Source: Burkholderia sp. Bp9142 (GTDB lineage: Bacteria > Pseudomonadota > Gammaproteobacteria > Burkholderiales > Burkholderiaceae). Taken from it: a DNA stretch of 64,000 nucleotides. The position numbers and the translations under genes are program-made. Below the pieces are notes generated by a model. The model was not told the origin of the DNA, made no database searches, and worked only from the letters and a program-made list of their open reading frames with translations. Below are positions 53,757 through 62,329 of the stretch, in pieces. The stretch covers positions 248,001 through 312,000 of the forward strand of contig NZ_QTPP01000003.1 of the NCBI RefSeq assembly GCF_003853415.1. The letters run 5' to 3'. How positions within the stretch are numbered: position 1 is the stretch's first letter; each line of letters begins with the position of its first letter.

Positions 53757-54632
53757 TCAGGTGGCCAGTGCCACATCAAAGAAGGAACGAACGAAGTGCA
53801 GGGCCCGGCGCCCGCTCGTGGTGACGAGATACGTTTTGTAGAGCCGATCCATCTCCTGAACGGGCCGGGAAGTGAGTTCGTCTTCGGGATACATGCTGTC
53901 CTCGAGCGCAATGGCCACACCGAGTCCATGCAATACGGCCTCCTTCATCACCGGGTAGCTGGTCATCTCGATCAGGTCCGTCAGACCGATTCCCAGCTTG
54001 CTGCATGTCGCACGCACCTCCCGGGCGGTGAGCGTCCCTTCGCCGGGAAGGATGAGCCCATTCGCGGTCAGCTCCGTGAGCGAGACCGTGTCCTGCCTCG
54101 CGAGCGGATGTTCCCGTCGCAGCATCGCGACCATTCTCTGCGAGAGAAGCTCCTCGCGATACAGGCCGGGAAGATCCGCAGGATCGGTGACGATCGCGAT
54201 ATCGACCTGGGATCCCTCGAGCCGTTGCATGGAGGCCGCCCAGGAGACGACGGAAAAGTTGATCTTGACCCCGGGGAAGAGCCGCGAAAACGTCGCGATC
54301 AACGGCATCGCAGGACGGGGTGCATTGGCGACTACGGTCAAATGACCGGTCGACAACATTTCGTAAGCACCGATCTTCTCGGACACCAGTTGCTCCAGCA
54401 CCCGCATCTGATCAGTGAGCGCAAACAGTTCAATCGCCGGCTTGGTCGGCTCCAGACCTGCACGGTAGCGCGTGAAGAGCGGCGCGCCGATCCGCTTTTC
54501 AAGATTCGACAGATGCTGCGTGACGGCCGACTGTGTGATGCCCAGCGCGGCCGCGGCATCCGTCACGCTCCTTTGCCTGAACACTTCGGTGAACGCCGCG
54601 ATCTGGTGTGAACTGAGTTTTCCAGGTTGCAT
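53757..54632 (-). CDS. LysR-type transcriptional regulator of the cluster
   Basis: A 291-residue LysR protein. The helix-turn-helix is HQIAAFTEVFRQRSVTDAAAALGITQSAVTQHLSNLEKRIG. The effector domain has LTVVANAPRPAMPLIATFSRLFPGVKI and VDIAIVTDP. It is divergent from the porin gene and heads the minus-strand genes. Three T-N11-A sites (52444, 53667, 54650) precede its own gene, the oxygenase and the MetE-like gene, so it is the likely regulator of all. The inducer is probably the imported substrate. Confidence 0.87.
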   Translation of the reverse strand: MQPGKLSSHQIAAFTEVFRQRSVTDAAAALGITQSAVTQHLSNLEKRIGAPLFTRYRAGLEPTKPAIELFALTDQMRVLEQLVSEKIGAYEMLSTGHLTVVANAPRPAMPLIATFSRLFPGVKINFSVVSWAASMQRLEGSQVDIAIVTDPADLPGLYREELLSQRMVAMLRREHPLARQDTVSLTELTANGLILPGEGTLTAREVRATCSKLGIGLTDLIEMTSYPVMKEAVLHGLGVAIALEDSMYPEDELTSRPVQEMDRLYKTYLVTTSGRRALHFVRSFFDVALAT

Positions 54633-54649
54633 CTCGCCTCGCAGTTGGC

Positions 54650-54664
54650 ATTAGCTGGACTTAT
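54650..54664. promoter_or_regulatory. LysR-type operator, site 3 (LysR/porin divergent region)
   Basis: ATTAG-CTGGA-CTTAT on the plus strand; its complement ATAAG-TCCAG-CTAAT with flank GTCGTTTT matches site 1 in 21 of 25 positions. It is 18 bp before the LysR start and 166 bp before the porin start. Confidence 0.68.
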
Positions 54665-54829
54665 AAAACGACACTTCCGGGTAAATTCCGCTTGGTACTT
54701 TACATCGGCGCCGGGCAAGAAGGAAAGGGTCCGACGGCCGAAGGCATCAGCGGGAGACTGTGTCTCGCCCCCGTGCGAGGTTCCATGGCGAAAGGCGGCG
54801 TTATCTCTTTAATGTAAATAGGACTGCAA

Positions 54830-55981
54830 ATGAAAATGAAGATCGGGCTGTTGGCCGGAGCACTTGCTGTGGCGTCTGCGTCAACGATGGCCCAGAGCAG
54901 CGTAACGCTATATGGGGTCATCGACGAAGGGCTGAATTTCAGTACGAATGTATCGGGCAAGTCGCTCGTGGCCCTGCAGAGCGGTTACACGCAGGGGAGT
55001 CAATGGGGATTGCGCGGTGTCGAGGATCTCGGCGGCGGTACCTCCCTGGTATTTCAGCTGGAGAACGGTTTTGACCTGAATAGCGGCCAGCTCGGGCAGG
55101 GCGGGCTGGCATTCGGACGCCAGGCATTCGTCGGTTTTACCAACCGGCAGTACGGCACCCTCACGATCGGACGCCAGTACGACACGTTCTTCTTCTTCGT
55201 CGCGCCGTTGACGGCCAATGGCAACTGGGCCGGCTTTGCGTTCACTCACCCCTACGACAATGACGACACGGAAGGCTCGACCCGGGTCAACAACGCGGTT
55301 CAGTATACGAGCGCGAACTACCGTGGCTTCCAGGTGGGTGCCACATACGGCTTCAGCAACAGCACAAACTTCGCGAATAACCGGCAGTACAGCGTCGCGG
55401 GTCGATATACCAATGGTGGCTTCTCGGTTGCGATGGGCTACGAGGAGCAGAACGCCCCGGGTAGTTCGTCCTCCGGCGCCATCAGCAACGGTAGCGATGA
55501 CACGATCAAGGCCGACCGCTTGCGGAGATTCGGCGCCGGGATCAACTATGAAACCGGACCCGTCACTGTCGGCCTTGTGTATACCTACGCCCATGCGCTT
55601 CGACCGGTAAGCTCGACGTATGCTGGATCCCTGCTGCCCGCCAGTGGTGCGAACGTTTCGTCGCTGGCGTTCAACAATATCGAGATCAATGCAAAATATC
55701 AGGTGACGCCAGCCTGGTTTCTCGGCGCCGAATATGTGTTCACGCGGGCGAACTACAACGTATCCGGCACAACCCAACACCCGAACTACCACACGGTGGG
55801 GTTAATGTCCGACTACTTCCTCTCGAAGAGAACCGATGTGTACGTCCAGGCGGTTTATCAGCACGCTGGCGGAGATGCTACGGGATCGGTGATGGACACG
55901 GCCTATGTGATCGGATCCGGCGGCCCGTCATCTTCCGACAACCAGGCACTGGTGCGGCTCGGGATCAGACACAGGTTCTGA
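54830..55981 (+). CDS. Gram-negative porin (Burkholderia OpcP-like)
   Basis: A 383-residue outer-membrane trimeric porin. The signal peptide MKMKIGLLAGALAVASASTMAQ is followed by SSVTLYGVIDEGLNF, the typical start of the betaproteobacterial porin family. GSQWGLRGVEDLGGGTSLVFQLENGFD follows, and the last residue is Phe (LGIRHRF). It is divergent from LysR with the operator between, so it probably lets the cluster's substrate cross the outer membrane. AGGA lies before the ATG. Confidence 0.9.
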   Translation: MKMKIGLLAGALAVASASTMAQSSVTLYGVIDEGLNFSTNVSGKSLVALQSGYTQGSQWGLRGVEDLGGGTSLVFQLENGFDLNSGQLGQGGLAFGRQAFVGFTNRQYGTLTIGRQYDTFFFFVAPLTANGNWAGFAFTHPYDNDDTEGSTRVNNAVQYTSANYRGFQVGATYGFSNSTNFANNRQYSVAGRYTNGGFSVAMGYEEQNAPGSSSSGAISNGSDDTIKADRLRRFGAGINYETGPVTVGLVYTYAHALRPVSSTYAGSLLPASGANVSSLAFNNIEINAKYQVTPAWFLGAEYVFTRANYNVSGTTQHPNYHTVGLMSDYFLSKRTDVYVQAVYQHAGGDATGSVMDTAYVIGSGGPSSSDNQALVRLGIRHRF

Positions 55982-56197
55982 GCGTGGTCTCGGGGCGCTT
56001 GATCCCTGCCGGGGCACGGCCGCCTCCGACCCGGTCGCCGCAGTCCTGGCGTCGCGATACTTTGCTTCTACCGGCCCATGTTTTTTGGGGTGGCCATTCG
56101 GTTGTGCTGTCGCCCAAAGATGGCCTTCCCGGGGCCGCTCGCACAGTGCGCGGGAAAAATGCCGCCCCGCCGTAGACGATCGATACCAATCGGAGTG

Positions 56198-56231
56198 GAC
56201 TCATTTGTTCCGCGCGTGTCACAAAAGAGTC
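56198..56231. promoter_or_regulatory. SorC-type operator upstream of phnC
   Basis: GACTCATTTGT-N12-ACAAAAGAGTC is an inverted repeat with 10 of 11 arm positions matching. It has the same half-sites and 12-bp spacer as the site at 60437-60470. The stretch 55982-56485 otherwise holds no gene; about 250 bp between this site and phnC forms a long leader of unknown content. Confidence 0.72.
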
Positions 56232-56485
56232 AATGTGCGACGGTAGAGTTTGCACATCGATGACATGCGAAACGCCCAAATGACTCCTGCCCGCCGGTTC
56301 TTGACCATCCCGTGCACAAGGTTGCGCCGCGATCTGCTTTTCGCCGGCCGGCCGCTCAAGTTGTGGTTGTTGCGGCAAGCCGGAACACCAATCTGCCGGG
56401 TTGTCGCGTATTGGCCTTTGTTTGCCGCAATCCGGACGGGATTGACCGCGGACACGGGCTTCACCTGGATATTGGAAGGTGCCGC

Positions 56486-57295
56486 ATGCTGACAGTCAAT
56501 GAACTCAGCGTGACCTACCCCAATGGTTTTACAGCGCTGCACCCGACTTCCGTGCAGTTCCATCGCGGCGAAGTCACGGTGCTGCTCGGTGCGTCCGGGG
56601 CCGGCAAATCGACACTTCTGCGTTGCCTGATCGGTCTTGCCACGCCGACTAGCGGCCAAGTGTCGACTGCGCGTCAAAGCAATATTGCTGCGAGCGCCGC
56701 CGCGCTCCGTGTTCACCGGCGGCGCGCCGGCATGATCTTTCAACATCATCAACTGATCCAGCGTCGCACGGTCCTGCAGAACACGCTGATGGGGCGCCTC
56801 GCGGCGCATTCGACGTGGCGAAGCCTGTGGCCCTTGCCCGCTGCGGATGTGCGGATTGCGCTCGGATGCGTCGAGCGAGTCGGCCTATTACCCCACGCGA
56901 TGAAACGTGTTGATCAATTGTCCGGAGGGCAGCAGCAACGCGTGGGCATTGCCCGGGCGCTCGCGTCCCGGCCGGAACTGCTGCTGGCCGATGAGCCCGT
57001 TGCGAGTCTCGATCCCGCGTCAGCTGACGGCGTCATGAAGCTGGTCCGTGATATCTGCAAGGAGGACGGCCTGACGGCCGTCGTCAGCCTGCATCAGGTT
57101 GAACTGGCAAAACGCGTCGCGGACAGGATCGTTGGCCTTCGCGGAGGCATGGTGGTGTTCGACGGATCGCCAGCGTCATTCTCGAGCAGGCACGCGGACG
57201 CGCTTTATACGCACGGCGCATTCGTGCAGTCGACCAGCACGGATGCTTCAAACACCGGCAACGCGGCTATGTCGCATCCTGCGAGCGGCACCTGA
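56486..57295 (+). CDS. phnC: phosphonate ABC transporter ATPase, PhnC-like
   Basis: A 269-residue ATPase. Walker A is GASGAGKSTLLRCL, Q-loop FQHHQLI, signature LSGGQQQRVGIARAL and Walker B LLLADEPVASLDP. MLTVNELSVTYPNGFTAL and NTLMGRLAAHSTWRSLWPL are characteristic of PhnC. Start 56486 follows GGAAGGT. First gene of phnCDE. The family imports phosphonates, phosphite or related organophosphorus esters. Confidence 0.9.
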   Translation: MLTVNELSVTYPNGFTALHPTSVQFHRGEVTVLLGASGAGKSTLLRCLIGLATPTSGQVSTARQSNIAASAAALRVHRRRAGMIFQHHQLIQRRTVLQNTLMGRLAAHSTWRSLWPLPAADVRIALGCVERVGLLPHAMKRVDQLSGGQQQRVGIARALASRPELLLADEPVASLDPASADGVMKLVRDICKEDGLTAVVSLHQVELAKRVADRIVGLRGGMVVFDGSPASFSSRHADALYTHGAFVQSTSTDASNTGNAAMSHPASGT

Positions 57296-57297
57296 GC

Positions 57298-58224
57298 ATG
57301 TCGCGCGCCATTGAACGAACGAAACGAACCATGAAGCTACGATCCTTTCACTCGCGCATCGACCGTGCACTTGCGACGATCTTGATCACTGCGGCCGCGG
57401 GATTATCCGCGCTTGTCGCGCACGCCGCGCCCGCGGATCCGGACACGCTCAAGGTTGCGCTGATACCCGAGGAAAATCCGTCCACGATCATCCAAAGCAA
57501 TCAGGCGTTCAAGGAGTATCTTGAGCGAGCCACCGGCAAGAAAATTGAACTCGTTGTCACGCTCGATTATTCGGCGATGTTCGAAGCTGCACGCTTCAAG
57601 CGGATAGACCTCGGCTACTACGGCCCGATGCCTTACGTGATGGCGAAGAGCAAGGCGGATATCGAGCCTTTGGCCGCATTGGTGACTCATGGCACGCCGA
57701 GCTACCAAGGCTGCATTATTGCGAGCAAGGCGGGTGGTGTCAGGACGCTGGGCGATGTCCGTGGCAAGACCTTTGGTTTTACCGATCCCGCCTCCACGGC
57801 CGGGCACCTGCTTAGCCGCTTGATGCTGCTGAAGCTCGGGATGGTAGCTGGCAAGGATTACCAGTATCAATTCCTCAATGGCCATGATGCGCTTGTACTT
57901 GCCGTGCAGAACAATCGCGTACAGGCTGGCGCCACAACCTGTCCGCTGCTCGAGTCGTTTATCCAGCGCAAGATCGTGGATCCGGCCCGTCTCGAGGTGA
58001 TCGCGCGTACAAGTCCGATTCCCAATTATCCGTGGGCGGTGCGCGCCGACCTTTCGCCGCCGCTCAAGGAAAAGCTTCGCACGGCCCTCCTTACCCTGAA
58101 GGACCCCAGGATCCTGACCGTATTCCACGGCGAAGGCTTCGCGCCGATCTCCGACAAGGATTTCGACGGTTTGCGTGAAGCGGCGGAAAAACTCGACATC
58201 GATACGAGCGGGAAAAAGAAGTGA
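57298..58224 (+). CDS. phnD: phosphonate-type periplasmic binding protein, PhnD-like
   Basis: A 308-residue binding protein. The signal peptide ends near AHAAPADP; TLKVALIPEENPSTIIQSNQAFKEYLE is the PhnD mature start. YYGPMPYVMA and GKTFGFTDPASTAGHL are the phosphonate-contact regions. Start 57298 is 2 bp after the phnC stop; 57331 (MKLRSF) is an alternative giving a more usual signal peptide. Confidence 0.89.
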   Translation: MSRAIERTKRTMKLRSFHSRIDRALATILITAAAGLSALVAHAAPADPDTLKVALIPEENPSTIIQSNQAFKEYLERATGKKIELVVTLDYSAMFEAARFKRIDLGYYGPMPYVMAKSKADIEPLAALVTHGTPSYQGCIIASKAGGVRTLGDVRGKTFGFTDPASTAGHLLSRLMLLKLGMVAGKDYQYQFLNGHDALVLAVQNNRVQAGATTCPLLESFIQRKIVDPARLEVIARTSPIPNYPWAVRADLSPPLKEKLRTALLTLKDPRILTVFHGEGFAPISDKDFDGLREAAEKLDIDTSGKKK

Positions 58225-59051
58225 ATACAACTTGTGCCTCGACAGGCGTCGGCATGCAAGCCGATATTCCCGAACTGATCCGTCTGCATCGCAGGCGTGC
58301 GCTGCTACAGCGTGCCGTGCTTGCAACGTTCCTGCTGGTGGGGCTTCTTTCGCTGTATATCGTCGGCCTGTTCGACATCGATCGTCTCGTCAGCGGCGTG
58401 CCGGCCTGCTTGACCATCCTGCGCGAGATGATGCCGCCTGATTTCTCACGCTGGCCCGAGTGGGTCAAGCCACTCGCCGATACGTTCGCCATGAGCGTCG
58501 CGGGTACCGTAATCGCGGTACTGCTCGGCATTCCGCTCGCACTGTGCGCTGCGGCGAACAGCACACCGCACTGGACTGTCTATCGTGCTGCCCGAATTGT
58601 TCTGAATTTCCTGCGCGCAGTGCCCGAACTGATCATGGGTATCTTCCTGGTTGCCGCGGTCGGCTTCGGTGCCTTGCCCGGTGCGTTGGCCCTTGGTCTG
58701 CATTCGCTTGGGATGGTAGCGAAATTCTTCGCGGAATCCATCGAGCATGTGGACGCCAAACCGCTCGAGGCGGCCGTGGCGATGGGCGCCACGCCGATGC
58801 AGGTGGTATGCCATGCGTTGCTGCCGCAAGTCGTGCCGCAGTTGGCCGACACGATCATCTATCGCTGGGAATACAACTTTCGCGCTTCGACGCTGCTTGG
58901 CATTGTCGGGGCAGGCGGTATCGGTTTCGAAATGATGGCGGCGCTGCGCATCTTGAAGTATCAGGAGGTTTGCGCGTTGATGCTCGTCATCTTCGTTGGG
59001 GTGACGCTGGTTGACGGCCTTGGCGGCGCGCTGCGCAGGCGCCTGAAGTAA
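58221..59051 (+). CDS. phnE: phosphonate ABC transporter permease, PhnE-like
   Basis: A 276-residue permease with about six helices. The first is near residues 32-50, and the EAA coupling loop is EAAVAMGATPMQVVCHALLPQVVPQ. LRAVPELIMGIFLVAAVG and GAGGIGFEM are typical of PhnE. The GTG start at 58221 overlaps phnD by 4 bp; an ATG at 58254 is possible. Completes the importer. Confidence 0.88.
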   Translation: MNTTCASTGVGMQADIPELIRLHRRRALLQRAVLATFLLVGLLSLYIVGLFDIDRLVSGVPACLTILREMMPPDFSRWPEWVKPLADTFAMSVAGTVIAVLLGIPLALCAAANSTPHWTVYRAARIVLNFLRAVPELIMGIFLVAAVGFGALPGALALGLHSLGMVAKFFAESIEHVDAKPLEAAVAMGATPMQVVCHALLPQVVPQLADTIIYRWEYNFRASTLLGIVGAGGIGFEMMAALRILKYQEVCALMLVIFVGVTLVDGLGGALRRRLK

Positions 59052-59276
<225 letters not shown>

Positions 59277-59352
59277 AGCGATCACAATACTTCAGCCCAT
59301 GCCGTCGGCTCGCACGAGAGCGTATCTCGAAACGCCAGTCGCGATGGACAAT

Positions 59353-60318
59353 TCATGCATCGAGCAGAGCGGCAGCTGCTTTCTCGTCCGTGATGAGGAC
59401 GTGGCAGAGCTTTGCGCTTATCGCTGCCTGAATAATCGGCACCTTGTGAACGCCGCCGGCCGCCAGTACGAGTTCGGGGATCTTTCGGATCTGCATCAAC
59501 GTCGGATGTACGACGCATCTGGCAATCGGGTGATCGACCGTTGCGCCATTTTCATCGAGGTAATGACCGCAAACGTCGCCTACGGCACCGGCTTCGCGCA
59601 ATGACCTGCAAGTGCCTTTTGAGATGACGTCGTATTCGAGCGCCTTCGACAGGTCCGAGAGATCGATTGCGCTCAGCAGCGCCATGTCGACCTGCGCCGT
59701 CATGTTCAGGACGGTGCGCACCGGTTCGCTCGCAGTCAGTGCCTCTCGCAGTTTTGCGCTTTCTGCAATGAGCGGGGCGGTCATGTAGTAGCAGGTCGCA
59801 TCGAGGGCGCGCGAGAACAGCGATGCATTGTCAAATGGGTTGATCAGTGTGCTTTTCGAGAGCCCCCCGCACATCAGGACAACCGTATTGCCCGCGCCTT
59901 GTCGTCGCACGATGTTCTGCGCGGCCGCATTGATGGTGCCTCCCCAGGAGATACCCAGCGTTGCACCGCTTTGCAGGTTATCGCTGATGTATTTGCCAGC
60001 CGCGGCGCCTACGACTGTACGCACGTCAGTATCGTCCGAAGCGGTTGGCACGACGATCACCTGGCGCAGCTGATATCGCTCGCGCAGTCGCGCCTCCAGG
60101 TCCATGCACGCGCCAAACGGACTGTTGATCGTGATCTGGACAAAGCCGTTTGTCCGCGCGTCATTGAGTATCCGGTTGACCCGCTTTCGCGTGAATCCAA
60201 GGTGCTGGGCAATGGTTTCCTGGGTGAGTCCTTCCTTGAAATAGTGCCAGCAGACGCGCGCCATCAACTGCGCGTCGATGGATCCTTCATCACCCTCAAT
60301 TTCGTTGCGTGTTGCCAT
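59353..60318 (-). CDS. SorC/DeoR-type sugar-binding transcriptional regulator
   Basis: A 321-residue regulator. The N-terminal helix-turn-helix is ARVCWHYFKEGLTQETIAQHLGFTRKRVNRILNDARTNGFVQI. The effector part has TLGISWGGTINAAAQNI, VVLMCGGLS and LREAGAVGDVCGHYLDENG, as in the SorC family that senses phosphorylated sugars or related esters. It lies between phnCDE and the phosphatase, convergent with the former and divergent from the latter. Two inverted repeats of identical geometry lie upstream of each, so it should control both. Confidence 0.87.
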   Translation of the reverse strand: MATRNEIEGDEGSIDAQLMARVCWHYFKEGLTQETIAQHLGFTRKRVNRILNDARTNGFVQITINSPFGACMDLEARLRERYQLRQVIVVPTASDDTDVRTVVGAAAGKYISDNLQSGATLGISWGGTINAAAQNIVRRQGAGNTVVLMCGGLSKSTLINPFDNASLFSRALDATCYYMTAPLIAESAKLREALTASEPVRTVLNMTAQVDMALLSAIDLSDLSKALEYDVISKGTCRSLREAGAVGDVCGHYLDENGATVDHPIARCVVHPTLMQIRKIPELVLAAGGVHKVPIIQAAISAKLCHVLITDEKAAAALLDA

Positions 60319-60436
60319 TTTTCTCGCTCGTGATCGATACAGCGGAGGTCGTGTACACATCCATGTGAGGCGGCGCCAGTGTAGGCGAAAAGGGTCGTCA
60401 GGGGCAAATGTGTCACCATCGTCACAAAAGAGTAAT

Positions 60437-60470
60437 GACTCAAATGTACCATTGCGATCACATTTGAGTC
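60437..60470. promoter_or_regulatory. SorC-type operator in the regulator/phosphatase divergent region
   Basis: GACTCAAATGT-N12-ACATTTGAGTC is a perfect 11-bp inverted repeat. A further half-site, ACAAAAGAGT, sits at 60424-60433, identical to one arm of the phnC site. It is 31 bp before the phosphatase start and 119 bp before the regulator start. Confidence 0.78.
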
Positions 60471-60500
60471 GATGATGGATGTTGACGGGAAGGAACGGAC

Positions 60501-61859
60501 GTGGAAGCACAAGACGCAATGGCCCAGGCGCGTAAGGTGGTATTCGTATGTTGCGATGGCCTGAGCCGGAGTTGGATTTCAGACGAGCGCACGCCGGGTC
60601 TCGCACGCATGAAGCGCGAGGGGGGCTGGTTTGACCGTCACCGGGCGGTGTTCCCGTCTGTCACGCGTGTGTCTGCCGCCACGATTGCCACGGGTTGCCT
60701 TCCGGTGCGCCACGGGCTGCACGGCAACCGGATGGGATTGTGTGAAGCAGGGCGCGTAGTGGTTCGGGACGTCGGCGCGCCGGACTTTCGTGAACACATG
60801 CGTCGAGCGACAGGGCAAACCCTCAAGATGCCGACACTCGCGCAGCGCGTCGCGCACCTGGGACGCGCTGTCGCATTTTCCAACGTGTCGCCTGGTGCCG
60901 CGTATTTTCTCGATCCGGAACACTTCGGATACGTTTATCACCGGGCCGGCTCGTATGGACCTGGTGGTGTCAGGGAAGCCGGTACGGCACACCTTGACGT
61001 GACGCATGATGTGGGCGGCGATCTTGCCATGACCCGTCGCTTCTGCAACGAAGTGCTGATGCAGCGAAAGCCACCCGTGGCGATGCTCTGGCTGGCCAAT
61101 CCCGATCTCACGCTGCACGGCGCGCCACTAGGCGGTCCGGACCACCTGGCTGCGATGCGTAGCATCGACGGGTACGTGCAGATGGTTGTCCGGACTGTAG
61201 AGCGCCTGCGCGAGACAGGAGAAGACATTCTCTTGCTCGTCGGGTCGGATCACGGGCAGGAAACGATCGGCGAAACGGTCGATCTGGAAGCGCACCTGTC
61301 GTCCCGGGGATGTGAGCGTGAGCTCGCCCAGGGTGACATTGCCGTCGCGAGTCAGGGCACGGCCGCGCTGCTCTACGCGACCGGGCGCGCGCGAAGCAAA
61401 CTTGAAAGCATGCTGGCCGAGCTCGCTGCGATGCCTTGGGCGGAAAGCGTCATATCGGGTGAGTCGCTCATCGATGTCGGCCTGCCTCACGACGAGGAAA
61501 TCGTTGCGGCCATCAACATGGGCGTGATGAACGCGGCCAACGAGTTCGGCGTGCCGGGGCGCCGGTGGATCGCCGCGGAACCGGGGAAATCTCCCAGGGT
61601 CGGGGATGGCCAGCATGGCGGTTGGGGGGGAGAGGAGACGTCTCCGTTTCTCGTTGTCGACTATCCCGGGCTGGAGGCCGGGCCGGTGTCTGCGCGGACG
61701 CACCTGGCCGATATCGCGCCTACGGCGCTGACGTTTCTTGGCCTTCCTGTCGACGGTGTTGACGGGCGCTCGCTGATCGCAATGAACCGGGATGGTGCCA
61801 TCGGGCTTGCGTCGTGCCTCGATTCTGCTGACGTTCAGCCAATTCTGGAAGGAAGCTGA
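60501..61859 (+). CDS. alkaline-phosphatase-superfamily phosphodiesterase/phosphonatase
   Basis: A 452-residue hydrolase of the nucleotide pyrophosphatase/phosphonoacetate hydrolase group. Metal ligands and nucleophile are visible: Asp19 (CCDG), Thr55 nucleophile in FPSVTR, NPDLTLHG (Asp and His), GSDHGQ (Asp and His) and RTHLADIAP (His). No signal peptide, so cytoplasmic, consistent with acting on what PhnCDE imports. Phosphonoacetate, glycerophosphodiesters or phosphonate esters are possible substrates. The GTG at 60501 has GGAAGGA well placed; ATG 60519 is an alternative. A palindromic operator lies just upstream. Confidence 0.84.
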   Translation: MEAQDAMAQARKVVFVCCDGLSRSWISDERTPGLARMKREGGWFDRHRAVFPSVTRVSAATIATGCLPVRHGLHGNRMGLCEAGRVVVRDVGAPDFREHMRRATGQTLKMPTLAQRVAHLGRAVAFSNVSPGAAYFLDPEHFGYVYHRAGSYGPGGVREAGTAHLDVTHDVGGDLAMTRRFCNEVLMQRKPPVAMLWLANPDLTLHGAPLGGPDHLAAMRSIDGYVQMVVRTVERLRETGEDILLLVGSDHGQETIGETVDLEAHLSSRGCERELAQGDIAVASQGTAALLYATGRARSKLESMLAELAAMPWAESVISGESLIDVGLPHDEEIVAAINMGVMNAANEFGVPGRRWIAAEPGKSPRVGDGQHGGWGGEETSPFLVVDYPGLEAGPVSARTHLADIAPTALTFLGLPVDGVDGRSLIAMNRDGAIGLASCLDSADVQPILEGS

Positions 61860-61963
61860 AACGTTCAGGAAGTGGCTTTGTTGTGTTGACGTTCACCCAT
61901 AGGTGGCCGTGCAAATTCGGACAGTCGTGAGCCAGCGAGAATGCTGGCAAAGGAACCGAACAC

Positions 61964-62251
61964 ATGACGAAGAGAACCCGACTGGCGCACTCAGCGGCGT
62001 TCAAAGCGAAGGTGACGCTGGCAGCGGTCAAAGGCGAGCGCACGCTGGCCGAACTGGCGCAGCAGTCCGATGTGCATCCGAACCCGATCACGGAATGGAA
62101 GCGACAGTTGCAGGAGCGTGCGGCAGACGTGTTCGGTGTGGCAGGCGCGCCATCGAGCGAGCCGCCGGTGGGCGTAAAAACGCTGCACGCGCAGATCGGA
62201 CAGCCGACGCTGGAGAACGATTTTTTGCCAGGAGCGCTAGCCATGCCATGA
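61964..62251 (+). mobile_element. truncated IS3-family orfA (transposase helper)
   Basis: A 95-codon frame starts MTKRTRLAHSAAFKAKVTLAAVKGERTLAELAQ and continues QSDVHPNPITEWKRQL. This is the IS3-family OrfA helix-turn-helix, with TLHAQIGQPTLENDFL as the start of the leucine zipper. It breaks off after LENDFLPGALAMP, where intact relatives continue into the slippery site and orfB, so the element is a dead remnant. I see no matching terminal inverted repeats. It marks the right edge of the compositionally distinct region. Confidence 0.82.
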
Positions 62252-62268
62252 TTCCCCCCTCTTGCTCC

Positions 62269-62318
62269 CATGAAATTGCCGTGCTAATTTTTCATGAAAT
62301 TAACCGGCGGAAATTTCA
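62269..62318. promoter_or_regulatory. repeated CATGAAATT boxes before the amine oxidase gene
   Basis: CATGAAATT occurs at 62269-62277 and again at 62293-62301 (24-bp period), the second inside the palindrome TTTCATGAAA. AAATTTCA at 62311-62318 is the complement of the core. These lie 12-61 bp before the start codon and probably bind the XRE-cupin regulator encoded after the oxidase. Confidence 0.55.
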
Positions 62319-62329
62319 CGGGAGCCCGC

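Noticed and set aside
56250-56492. An 80-codon frame in the phnC leader that overlaps its start
   Set aside because: No family resemblance and no clear ribosome site. It could be a leader peptide but nothing supports translation.
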